Position numbers and translations under genes: made by a program. DNA of 64,000 nucleotides, from contig OZ020258.1 in assembly GCA_963971285.1 (NCBI GenBank), positions 15,827,390 through 15,891,389 on the forward strand, read 5' to 3'. The notes beneath the pieces are model-generated. The model was not told the origin of the DNA and made no database searches. It saw only the letters and a program-made list of their open reading frames with translations. Shown here piece after piece: positions 23,896-35,800 of the stretch. Numbering within the stretch: the stretch's first letter is position 1; each line of letters starts with the position of its first letter. The stretch comes from Astropecten irregularis. Lineage: Eukaryota > Echinodermata > Asteroidea > Paxillosida > Astropectinidae.

Positions 23896-24428
23896 TAAGG
23901 CCCGGTTCAGACGTCGTGTCGGCGAATACAATTGAATTCGGCGCGACGTAAGCACGGTGTAAGCACGGCAGACCCTGTCGAGCTTAAAGCTTCTGCCGTG
24001 CCGAATTCAACTTGCCGAGCCAAATTGGTTTTAGGCCCGGTTCAGACGTCATGCTTATGCCGTGTCGAATAAAAATCAACTTGGATTTTTGTATTCGGCA
24101 CGGCATAAGCACGACGTCTGAAACCAATTTGGCTCGGCAAGATTTGCTATCAGAAAATGAAGCCAATGAGTAGTAATATTCAACTACATGTATTATTTAA
24201 TGTTACTTGTGCCTGTTGAAGCAGCATTCTTCTTGTTCGTGCGTTATTGAAAATACTATGAAGCGCTGTTTGTTTTCCTGGCCCGCCATTTTGGATGCAT
24301 TAAGTTCGGCAACACGTTTGTATTAAGTTCGACGTCTGAAACCACTGCCGTGCTTACACCGTGCTTACGTCTCGCCGAATTCAATTGTATTCGACACGGC
24401 ATAAGCACGACGCCTGAACCGGGCCTTA
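23896..24428 (+). mobile_element. Foldback element, TAAGGCCCGGTTCAG family
   Basis: Outer arms TAAGGCCCGGTTCAGACGTC and its complement enclose inner arms built from GAATACAATTGAATTCGGC and GTAAGCACGG blocks. Further inverted and direct copies of the same blocks lie inside (about 24030-24120), so two elements may be nested. Single-stranded DNA or RNA from it would form a long hairpin. Non-coding. Confidence 0.7.
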
Positions 24429-24924
24429 CTTTGTTGTCTTCATAGGTCAAGAAATGTTAACGAGGGCACTATTCAACATTTGTGCAATCGTAGTGGAGAA
24501 TGCGCACATAGCTTCTTGTGTTAATCATACAATGCTAGTTATAGAATTAGGCCCTACTGCAACTTTAAGACATGGATCAACTTTCAATTCATGTATTTAA
24601 TTCTGATTGAAAGTTTGATTAAAGTTTGATCAAAGGTGGTTTACAGGATTGGCATTACTGTAGATACAATTTATTATCGAATCGCAACACTGCTCCTATC
24701 AAGTGCTGCACACAGATCCTTGACTGGGGTGTCAAGACTACGAGGTCATTGTGTGCGCAAGTATCTTCAAGCTCAAGATAGACAAGAAGATGCTCCTTGG
24801 TTTATATAGGTGCCCACATTGGCAGTTCTGACTGTCATGCAGTGACATTATCCCAATTTAAGAAGGTTGGGCCTGCAGCGTCATACAGATGTGCAGAGGC
24901 GATTCAGACAGGACCTGAAGGGCC

Positions 24925-25063
24925 AGGTGTCGATTTCACGAATCCCAACGATCGATCGACTTACGAAGGATAACCCATCGTAGGGGGCCTATATAGGGCT
25001 GCAATTCGTATCACTAGTCCTACGGTTGATATAAGTTACGATGAGTTTGGTGAAATCGACCCC
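24925..25063 (+). mobile_element. Foldback element, GTGAAATCGACC family
   Basis: Left end GGTGTCGATTTCACGAA and right end TTTGGTGAAATCGACCCC are inverted repeats. Internal CTTACGAAGGATAACCCATC and the AGTCCTACG block recur in the copies at 55317-55456 and 59860-59985. Confidence 0.65.
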
Positions 25064-25229
25064 AGGCCTCATAGAAGCCAGAAGAAAGGGACTCGGTTGG
25101 GATACGAGAGACTCAGGTGTTATTGGTGTTATTCGGGTGGTCTTGCCACATTAAAGGCGCTGGTGTGGAGTTCTGTTAGACAGTGGTTCAACCGAGTAAA
25201 AAAAAAAATGTTTTCTTGACTTGAGCCTC

Positions 25230-25875
25230 TTTGGTACAGTTTATAGGAGCCATTGAGTGGATGACGCGGGTCTGTTTCCTGCGTCTACTTTTCAAGTTGG
25301 GCATGTACTGTCCTGATATGAGGGGGAGCGATGCTACTAAGATGGTAGAGGTCATCCACTTTGGTTTGGTTGAGGCATGTGACAGATCTGTATAAGCTGT
25401 TGAGTGATGGGTCTTTCTTCTTTGCATGTGACGATCTGTGTCACACTGGTGAGGCATATTCTGTCATGGAATAGCATATGGCCATGTTGCGTGCATGTTG
25501 CGTGCCAGCATGAGTACCCAATCCCCATTTGGTGTTGGATATAGCTTCTTCAGCTAGGATGTTGTTTCTTGGGCCCACTTTGGCTTTAGTCTTTGCAGCG
25601 CGGTTCTTGTATGTCAGAAACCGGTCGAGGGTGACCCAAAGGTAGATAGGCTTGAAGGAGTGCTCCATTTTCTCCCATACCTGTTGACCTTGAGCTTGCG
25701 GTTTGCTTCCCTAATACGAAGATAGAAGGCACTGATTTGGGTCTTGTCAGGGTTGGCTCTAAGATGGTTGAGAACATAATATGAAATAAGGCCGTCCAGG
25801 GCACTGCTGAGCTGGGGTGGCTTCAAATGACTGCTTCTGGGTTGCAATGCAGAGATCATCTGCGCAGATGATCCT
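25230..25875 (-). pseudogene. Non-LTR retrotransposon reverse transcriptase fragment
   Basis: Minus-strand frames, interrupted by frameshifts, give a reverse transcriptase core: IICADDLCIATQKQSFE at about 25870-25820 (the catalytic YADD box with Cys for Tyr). It is followed in another frame by LSSALDGLISYYVLNHLRAN, then NPDKTQISAF and REANRKLKV. Then comes a third frame with FKPIYLWVTLDR, LTYKNRAAKTKAKVGPRNN and CYSMTEYASPV. This order matches the palm-thumb region of LINE-type elements. The endonuclease and N-terminal reverse transcriptase are not seen, and the frameshifts make it inactive. Confidence 0.75.
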
Positions 25876-26526
25876 TGTAGTATTTGGGTACGAATCCTTG
25901 CTTTTTGTGTTAATACTATATGTTTGTGCGAAAAGATCCCCCTGAAAAGCCATGATATCCGGCTGAGCTCTTTGAAGATTGCAAAAGGTGATTTCGAAGA
26001 AAGTCGCATGCCCAGTCGCATTGAGCGTTTTCTCGAAAGCTAGGGCAGTGACTTTGATGACAATTCTGCAGGTTAATTGTTTACATGCGCCTTGAAAACG
26101 ACATTGAAATGAATGTTGTCCCAAATACCAGCGATGATTCTTTATTCCTTTAATGATACATTCTAGTATGATCAAGAAGTATGATCATGACGTTTTCCAT
26201 CTGTCTGCCAATTCAGTTCTGTTGAACGTGACGTCGGTCTTCCGTGATGTTTGTGTGGTCATGACCTGCACATCACGGATTATCTGGAAACTCGGCAATA
26301 GAGGTCGCTTTCGGTTTGATGTCAGTCCTTGAACATAGGCCTATAGCTTGTATTGTTACTGCACACACTGTTTTCTTTGGGGACATTGTTGATGTGAATT
26401 GAGTCTAGCTGGGCGCTTGGAGAGACGACACAGGTCTTTTTGGTTCGGGGTTTGTTGGAGGTGGGATAAATAACAGGAGTGGAAGCACTGCGCACTTGCT
26501 GCACTTGCTGCACTTGCTGAACAATC

Positions 26527-26880
26527 ATGGGGGATAGAGCGCTGCAATTCCGGGTATTTAGTGCGGCTGATTACGCCGTCTTTGCCTGTATTTTACTCAT
26601 CTCATGCGGCATTGGTGTCTACCATGCTCTCGCTGGAGGTAAACAGCGAACCACTAAGGAGTTCTTGATGGCTGATCGTAACATGAATCCAATCCCTGTA
26701 GCTGTCTCCCTCGTTGCTAGTTTCATCTCAGCCATCACCTTCCTCGGTACACCTGCTGAGAACTACATATGGGGCTGCATGTTCTGGCTATATGGTTTTG
26801 CTTATGTGGTCGCGGGGTTATGGACTTCACGATGTTTTATGCCGATTTTCTTTCGGTTGCATGTCACCAGTGCATTCGAG
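26527..26880 (+). CDS. SLC5A8-like: Gene A exon 1 (exon 1b)
   Basis: 118 codons from [11 protein letters not shown] to HVTSAFE, donor GTAAGG, phase 0. Directly before the ATG are three copies of a CTGCACTTG nonamer and then a TGA in frame three codons upstream, so translation cannot start earlier in this exon. It encodes the N-terminus and the first two to three membrane segments, and is the closest paralogue of the exon at 21608-21952. Confidence 0.9.
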
Positions 26881-29800
26881 GTAAGGAATGACAACTAATG
26901 ATTACTGATGATGACTTTCAAAGTGCTATTCTGTTAACCAATCAGTATAGGAACCTGCCGATCGGCAGTTCAGTTAACTTCATTGGAAAGTCAAGGTTAA
27001 TATTTGTAAATTGTAGGCCTAAATGATCGATGTGCCTTTTAAGCATATTTTGAACAAGCAATGAGCAAAAAACAGGGGGGGTGGAACAGTTTTGAAAATG
27101 TAGGATTAAAACGCTACACGATGCAGTTCCTACAGAAGTATATTTAATCCCATGGACTGTCGTTTTGTTGGTTAACTTGGGTGGGTAATTTTGTAACAAG
27201 CAGTATGTTGTGGTAAACATATGTGAACATGGCTGAAGTACTTCCGCAAACATCATTTGAAATGTATCAAACACGGTACCCTTCTAGGAACTTTTGGGAA
27301 GTAAAGTTGTGCAGTTGGGAGTTTGAAATAAACCGTCATTCATGAAGATGTGTTGCGGAAAATCATATTGCTTAAATATGTCCTGTTCAAGCGATACTTA
27401 TAGTTGTACATTGAGTTGTATAATTCATGCCGACATGAACATGTATACCACAATTGGCCACACGTTTTGTGGAAATGTGGATTTTGTGGTAAATACTTGT
27501 TTATGATCCGCTTCCCTGTGTGGTAATGTACGTGCCGCATCTTGCCTAATTCGTTAGCATCAGTAGCGCAGACACTTCCTCAGACCTTGGGGGTATGATA
27601 CTGTAGGTGGGTTGTAATTTCATATACGTTTGTGCTCAAATACATTTTTTTAGATAAAAAATAACAACCTGGGGGTGTACCCCCTACCCCCCCCCCCCCC
27701 CCCCACCCCCCGTGATCTACGCCCATGGTTAGCATTCATAGTCTTCGTTCGAGTCCGCTTACAAGTTGCATGACCTTGTTCACTTGGCGTTAAGCCAATT
27801 AAACAACCTGGCCTACATTTCTGGGTCATGTTTGACGTATTAAGAGCTAGGTGACTTGAAGCAAGTCTAGAGCTACAGTATTTGATCTGGCCTTTACCTT
27901 GTCGTACACGTATTAACATTGGCACTGGTTTCGGTTTACCAAACTGACCTTGCAGTCGCACAAACAGTCACTCCCTGATTGGTAAATCCGAGACAAGTTC
28001 AAAAGATCACATTTTCATGCATGGGAGACATACCTTTCCCACAAGCAACTGTACACATGCACCCCTGGCGAATCGTGGGACTATTGTGCATTATAGTCGA
28101 GTCCTTTCACTTCAGCAAGCAAATCCATCAGCTTAATTCCGACGTGTTTATACAACTTGAAACTTTGCAAATGCCCACTTTAAGCAAAGAAATGTCACAT
28201 CTGCGTTTCATATACGTAATGTCATACTAAGATGATTGGTAAATTATAGGTTTAGGCCTACATCGTCACTAGAATAGCCATTTCACAAAATTGTCGGCTT
28301 TGGAGACTGTGTTAGCTTGCAAACTGGGCTCAGCCAACTGCCAAGTCTGGTTCGTGTGAACCCCCATGGAAACAAACGTGACTGTACAAGCTTAAGAAAA
28401 ACCTCTGAATTTGATCTTCAGTCTTTACATTATGTTACTCCACATAATAGGCCTATACTTACGTCGCCACAAGTTGTATTGAAAATAGGAAAGCAAAGAA
28501 TTTAAGACGCAATGACAGCTTGATCAACATCATGTTCAAGTAAGATTGATACATTCTAAAATGCACTGTGAACCACACTCTGGAATAGGTATCTGGGCTT
28601 CTTGTAAAGATTTCCCGCGCTTGGCGCTAAGCGATAAACCACTCTGCAGTTATAAAGCGCGCCAACTCCCCACCTAGCCACATGACCCCAGATTAACCCT
28701 TACTCTACCAGACAACTCTGTCAGGCAAGCGGCATATACATAGAACTACCATTTCAATAACACAACTCCAACATTTACCCTGCGTCTGACTCCATCACCA
28801 TAATGCAATATCTTTATATAGAATCAGTAAATAGCCCGTGCAAACCAATTGGCATGTTTTTAGCCTTTTGGGGGTACTGTAATCGGTTTGTTCTTGTATA
28901 TGAAGAATTTAGGATACTAAACCCCTATACGACCGATACAGATTAATACTCTGTTTCGTTGAAATGTATAGGTCACATGGATAGTCAATAATGGATATAT
29001 ATTGGAATCAGAACACATTGCAATACTTCACATTTGCAAATTCAAATTGCTTGTAATAATTTTTCTGGAAAACAACTGCTTGTTTACGAGTATGTATAGT
29101 AATGCAGGTGTGCAACGTCATTAAACTTGTGGACAAGTCTTGAATTTTGAGCTGTCGCTGTGCTTGGGCTAATAGGGGAGCCAGTCCTCGATTGTCCGAG
29201 AGCAATACCACCGGAAATGTACTAACGACTTGTCCACAAGTCTAGTTAGAGTGAAGTGTGACATGGATATGATCGAATGACATTTGCAGGGAATCTTCCA
29301 GCATTGTGTACTAGGCCCCTACAATCATGTCATTGACTGGTTCGTCATTGTTCACAAATAGGCCTATTTGAATATTTAGATCAATCGTATTAAGTACATG
29401 TATTATTAAAATGTATGGAGACAACTGAAAGGCAACATTTTACTTTACAGCAACAGTAACAACAAAGCGTCGCATTCATGGGTCTCGATCCCGGGGGATG
29501 GGGGTATATCCCCTCCCCAATATTTGATGGGGGGAGGGGGGGGGGGGGGGGGGGGTGGGGGGGTGACGTGTATTATCATTCCCCAATATTTCGAGGATGA
29601 ATGTCATATAATACCGACAAAATATCTGAAGTACCAACAAAATAATGAATAAATAGCATGCTTGGAATGTAGAAAGACAATACATTTTACCGGTTCGCAC
29701 TTCTCGTTCTTATTATACATTGATTATCTTGATGTGGGTAGTTTGTGAGGCGTGAGAGAGATTTATGCGAGTCATACGAAAAAGCGAAGAGATATGCCAC

Positions 29801-32800
29801 ATTTTTAATAAGTAGGAGTGAATTTATACTATGTTCAGGTCTTCGGAATATCGTTTTTAAATGCTCTAAAATGAATGCGTCTTTGGACTCTGTTTAAAAA
29901 GGTTTCTGGTAAGGGAGGGTGGTTCCCTCCACACCCTCCCCCGCTCAGTCCGTCCCTTCGCTCCCTCGCATAGGACACCAAATCACCAATCACCCCCCCC
30001 CCCCAATCATGAACAGATTGAAATCGACACTTATGGTCGCATTGGTAATTGGAAGAGTAGTTCGGTGGCTGTTGAAATGATTATGTATGCAACTACCCAT
30101 TGATAAATCATGTTGTATATCAGAAACTGGATCTTATCATTGGTACTATCCAAGCAAATAATTAACAGAAACCATCGACTATAATACAGATTATTTATGC
30201 GTAGCCCATCAGACTGCAGTGCGTGCCATTGCCTAGAATACATCGTCCTTCATTGATGATCTATACTTTGAGGGATTGCATTGTTGAAACGGTTTAATGG
30301 TAGTAGTATCTAGTCGCTCGAGACGGCTGACAATATACTTGTCAAAACCCGTCCCTGGAAAGATAATAATACTTGTCATTGAAGAGATGTATTGGCCGTA
30401 GGTTCATCAGATTGTATTGTGTTGAATCTTGTATGAGTGAAATGCTCACTGAATCAATGGAACACATCAGTTATTTTTACGATTTAAAACACAGAAACGA
30501 ACAACAAAGCCTGGATGTTATGCTGTGTTCAAGTTTATACAACGGGTTATTTTAGGCGCCCACAAATCGTATAAGCCTACCTATTGTATCATACAGAAAC
30601 TAGCGTAACGTCCATAATACAACTACAGTACTATTATTTTCAATACATATCAGCCTATGCAATCTAAGTGAAAGAAATTACTTTCAAAAAGGAGGTCAAC
30701 TGAGTTGACACCTAGAGGAGGTGAAACTTGCAGGCAGGTTTTGTAAATTGATATTACCCCGTAGCAGCCACATGCTCAATTCTCAAAAGGTGCAAAAGAT
30801 CTGAATATTTCAGATTATAATACGGAGGTGAATCGAGGGATCGGCCAATAGCAGCTGCGCTGGCGACTGAATCGGTACCCGGGGAATTGTTCACGGTTGG
30901 AATCATTTCCATTCTATAGTATTGTATAGCTCCAGGTTTTGTACTTTGTACTGGGGTGATTTATGAAGTTTAGGCGTGGGTTTTGACCGTGTCCTGTCGT
31001 TTGCTGCTGTGCGTCTGGCCTTCAAGATTACATACAATTGATATGCCAAAGCATGTAGAATGGGAAACAGGTTTCAGAATGGATCTAGGTCATAAGGGAA
31101 GTCGAAATAAAACTTACACATTCAATATGAACAACATTAAAATAAAGAGGTTAACGATCAAAATACAACAACCATGATTTTTGTGTGCTTGTGTATTTTG
31201 TTCTAGTTATTCATGGATTTATTTAGTCACCTTTGCAAATATGGAAATAAGATGTTAGCTTTTAAGGTCCTACTTGGATCGAAACGTCACGCCCTCCTAA
31301 CTCCAAGCAGTAAAATAGAATAAAAGGAACATAATTCTACCAATGCCTTCAACTTAGGTCAATCTTTGATTTATATTGTTCCACAGAGATACTTTCTTCC
31401 ATTAGCCTTGCCCCGGTTATCTGTGCGCAATACATTATCTGGATTTCAATAGAAGATGCCCTTTCATCAGCGAGTTCAAGATATGAATTCAATGCAGGCC
31501 TCGGTTTCAAATTCTCATTCGAGTTATTGTTTATCATTTCTTTCTTTGTTTCATTATTCTTGTTAACAGTACTTGGAGCTACGGTTCAACAAGGCTTTGC
31601 GAATATGTGGCATGGTAACCTTCTTCCTGCAGATGGTAATTATTGTCTGGCAGGAGTTGACACCCCTAAGCACCTGCGCCTCTACGCGGTATTAATTGCC
31701 GCTAAGCAGCTGTTTATACAGATTTCTTGCTAACAAAATATTCTCTAGGGAAGCGCCTGACTTCACCCCTCCGATCCACGTATAGAGTTGCATTGTATTT
31801 GCAGCATGGACTTTGTACCTCGTTTAAAGTTATTCATTACACATATGCAAATACTGAAATCATTGCAGATCATGTTAATGAAATTATAATTGATATAAAT
31901 TTGTCTGGCTTTCCAATCATTCATTATACAGACGATAATTGTGAGGATATGAAGTGTATTGCTACCCATAAGCTAAGCGTGCTTTCATTGACAACAAAGC
32001 AAATTGGATAATTTAGAAGGATATGTGTCGCAGAGCTTCAGTGATCATGGCTTTGTGTTTATTTCGTTTTGTGTGGAATCTCACTGAAACTCGTATGTTG
32101 CAATTTGAGAGACTATTAAAGTTCAAATGCTTAAAGTTAGTAGGGCCTGACGCGTTTCGATCCTAAGAGGATCTTTCTCAAAGGCAAACTGAATTTGAAC
32201 TATTAAAGTGAACTATTAAAGTTTAACATTTTAGTTGCATTAAGGTCTGACCAACATACACTACACTATGTGTAGCATCTATGTCCCACCTGTAGCTTGG
32301 CCGTAATTCATAAAGCATTATGTCATGAGTAATATATTCACTGTGTCATAATGAAACACGACATTCCTTTTGATGAACTTCTGCCATGACAAAACCTGAG
32401 ATTTGTGGAATAAAGCATTTTTAGCAGTTTGTTTAGAAACTCCTGAAAGTTGTGGACGTTACCATTGTGCTACAAAATACAAATACATGTAATAGGCCCA
32501 GTCAAATTAATGACCTGAAATATAATATGCTGAGAGTTATGAGGGCCCTCCATTTAGATTGTAGCAAAGGCTAAAGAATAGTGACATAAGATATTTGGTT
32601 ACCTCCAAAATGTGTCGTTTGATATAATTTGTATATTATTCATTCTCTTTTCAGGTTATCTACATGGGTATCGTAATCTACGCACCAGCCCTTGCATTGA
32701 GTGCAGGTAAATAGGGGAAACTTCTCTCAGATATCGGTTTTATGTTTCTGAGTCAAGTACTTTATTTGCACTTGGCATTGACGCGTGCCGTGATACTTAA

Positions 32801-35800
32801 TCACGTGCCATATGACTATCACAAGTGATATTATCCTTCAGGAAAGGTTTAAAATTAGGTTGAACAAAGTGAGGTATCAGTTACAGTGTATATTGCGGTG
32901 AGGTTTAGGTGTACTTCGACGTAACTTCGTTTGATATTATTCGTGGCAGTTGGGGCAAGACGAACTATAAAAGTGGGGGCAAGACGAACTATAAAAGTGT
33001 GTTCAATTCTTGTTGTTAACTCCAACCAACCTCAATCCTCCTAAATCCTCTCTTGATATTGAATGATATTGGAATATTGAGGATGAACGGTGATATGAGT
33101 ATCTGAGGTTAAGTTACGTTTTAAAATCCAGTACGCATAGACCCTTCAGAGATCACATAAATACATTGTGTTCTACTGATATGCATTTCTGTTGAATGAT
33201 AAAGTCATACTAGCAATATGGCTTGAACATTTCATAATCATAAGGTAACAAACAGTACTCTTTCATATGTCACACGTGGTTTTTCTATTATCACTTAATT
33301 TCATGGTATTTGCAGTTGTTTTATATGAGGACAACCATACGCGATGTTCTATGCATTCGCCCAAAACATATACATGTTAGAATTATGTCATTGTAAAGAT
33401 TTAATAAGTTAGAACCAACTCCTATATACTCACTTATGCAACTGACTTGTTTTTCTTTGTCTAGTAACTGGACTTCACCTGTGGGGATCGGTAGTAGCCA
33501 TTGGTTTAGTCTGCACTTTCTACACCACCATTGTGAGTTTACTTTTAAACAGCAGTTTGATAAAGATGATGATTTTATCCATTTGTAAAGAGCTTTGAGA
33601 TTGTTTTACAATGTGAAGCGCTATTTAAGAATGTAGTTATTATTATTATTATTATTATGATTATGATTAAAGAAACACACTGTCTGTTCCCTCAAGTTTA
33701 AGGGATTTGTGCTTTTAAGGACACACGAACAATAGATTGCAGACTTTATCACAGAGGTCCACCGTCAAAAATTGAAAATAGATTTTCTACATTTCACATT
33801 TCAAGTGTGATTTTGACGGAGAATGACTGGAAATTAAACATGATTTTAACAGTAAAATATCCTGTGTAAGATTTTGATAGAGGAAGATTGCATATCCTGT
33901 GTCGTAACCATAGAAAATATTGCTTTCCAACTCAAATCAATTGTAGCAATATAATTCCGATGTCTTTTTCGTTTGAAGAACTCTTCACCTAATGATAGTA
34001 GTTCCGATCTTACAATGTTTCTTTGATGTGTCTGTGTACCTGTTATTCAGGGAGGTATGAAAGCTGTCTTGTGGACTGATGTCTTCCAAGTTTGCATCAT
34101 GATGAGTGGATTCCTTGCTCTCATCATAGCAGGCAGCATTCGTGTTGGTGGTATGTCAAAGGTCTGGGAAATTGCTGAGGAAGGAGGAAGAATCGACTTC
34201 TTCAAGTAGGTTTCTCATCAAAATATGACGAGATTCAAACATAAAACACGGTTGACGATCTTAATACTTGCTCAATACTTGGTAAAAAATACAAATACAC
34301 TGAGTGTAAATCCACTTTTAATTATAGGAAATATGGATGGTTTAATTTTGATTTAGTATTAAGACTCAAATCTCCAAAGCTGTTCAAACGCTTTTCGTGT
34401 TGTCCTTGATGGTAGCCTTATTAAGACCTTTTGACCGGTTCAGATCACCTTTACACCTGTTAGTTCACATTTAGACATATTCAGGTCAACCTTGGACCTG
34501 TTCAGGTCACCCATGACATGTTCAGGTCACTATTGTACCTGTTCAGGGCACCCTTGGACCTGTTCAGGGCACCCTTGGACAGGGCACCCTTGGACCTGTT
34601 TAGATCACCCTTGGACAGGGCACCCTTGGACCTGTTCAAATCACCCTTGGACAGGGCACCCTTGGACCTGTTCAGGGCACTTATGGACCTGTTCGGGGCA
34701 CCCTTGGACAGGGCACCCTTGGACCTGTTCAGATCACCCTTGGACAGGGCACCCTTGGACCTGTTCAAATCACCCTTGGACAGGGCACCCTTGGACCTGT
34801 TCAGGGCACTTATGGACCTGTTCGGGGCACCCTTGGACAGGGCACCCTTGGACCTGTTCAGATCACCCTTGGACAGGGCACCCTTGTACCTGTTCAGGGC
34901 ACCTATGGACCTGTTTAGATCACCCTTGGACAGGGCACCCTTGGACAGGGCACCCTTGGACCCGTTCAGGGCACCCATGGACCTGTTCAGGGCACCCATG
35001 GACCTGTTCAGGGCACCCTTGGACCTGTTCAGGGCACCTATGGACCTGTTTAGATCACCCTTGGACAGGGCACCCTTGTACCTGTTCACGTGTTTAGGTC
35101 AGCTTTATACCAGTTCAGGCCTCCCATTAACCTGAGTTGAACTATAGGTCGGTTTAAACCATCAACTCTTCCCTCAGAGGGACCGGTTTTTATACCCGAA
35201 ACAATTAGTAAAAGAACATGATGCCCAATAACACACGATCCGAAGCACTATTCTAATTCCAGGGTTCAAACCCACACAATTCTACAGTTCACCACTAGGG
35301 ACTATGCCACATCAATAAGTTTTGCTAAAAATAATATGATAATAACCTTGCAACTTTCATATCATTCTATTGGGGAAAAGTGAGACACTATCGTGAACTG
35401 TGAATTAATCGTGAACTAATGAAGCTTTTCTCTTGTCGCATATACAATGTAAATTGATTGCTTTCATGTTGCTCGTAAACATTACCTCGTGTGACATTGC
35501 CAAAAGATCTTAAGTTGTGCAATAAAGATTGATTTACAAAACTTGAATTAGCTATGCATGGTGAAAGTTCTAAAAAAAAGTATAAAGTTTGCTGTGCACC
35601 ATGTAGAAAATCTCTTCTCAGAACCACACACGTTTAGAAGAGAGTTTGGTATAACCGCAAACCTTACCTTATGTAATAAAGATTCCATCTATCAACAGTC
35701 GCTGTGATTGAATTGAATCCCTGAGATGAACTGAGAAATACTGCGAACGATTCTAATGAACAGTTTTAGTCAAGTATAATTATTGTCTTTTTCCAGTTTT

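Larger units (their letters stand above)
26881..31569 (+). other. Gene A intron 1
   Basis: A 4.7-kb intron. It holds a C-rich homopolymer tract (27689-27716), a G tract (29528-29565), a C tract (29993-30003) and a truncated hammerhead-like repeat copy (31261-31310). Open frames inside it are short and unsupported. No alternative exon 2 was found other than 31570-31635. Confidence 0.7.

Noticed and set aside
31727-32011. 94-codon frame downstream of gene A exon 2
   Set aside because: It is within intron 2, overlapped by a minus-strand frame, with no SLC5 or other similarity; exon 3 is clearly at 32655.
34492-35135. Three open frames of about 200 codons on both strands
   Set aside because: They are readings of one intronic minisatellite, overlap one another and have no splice or start context.
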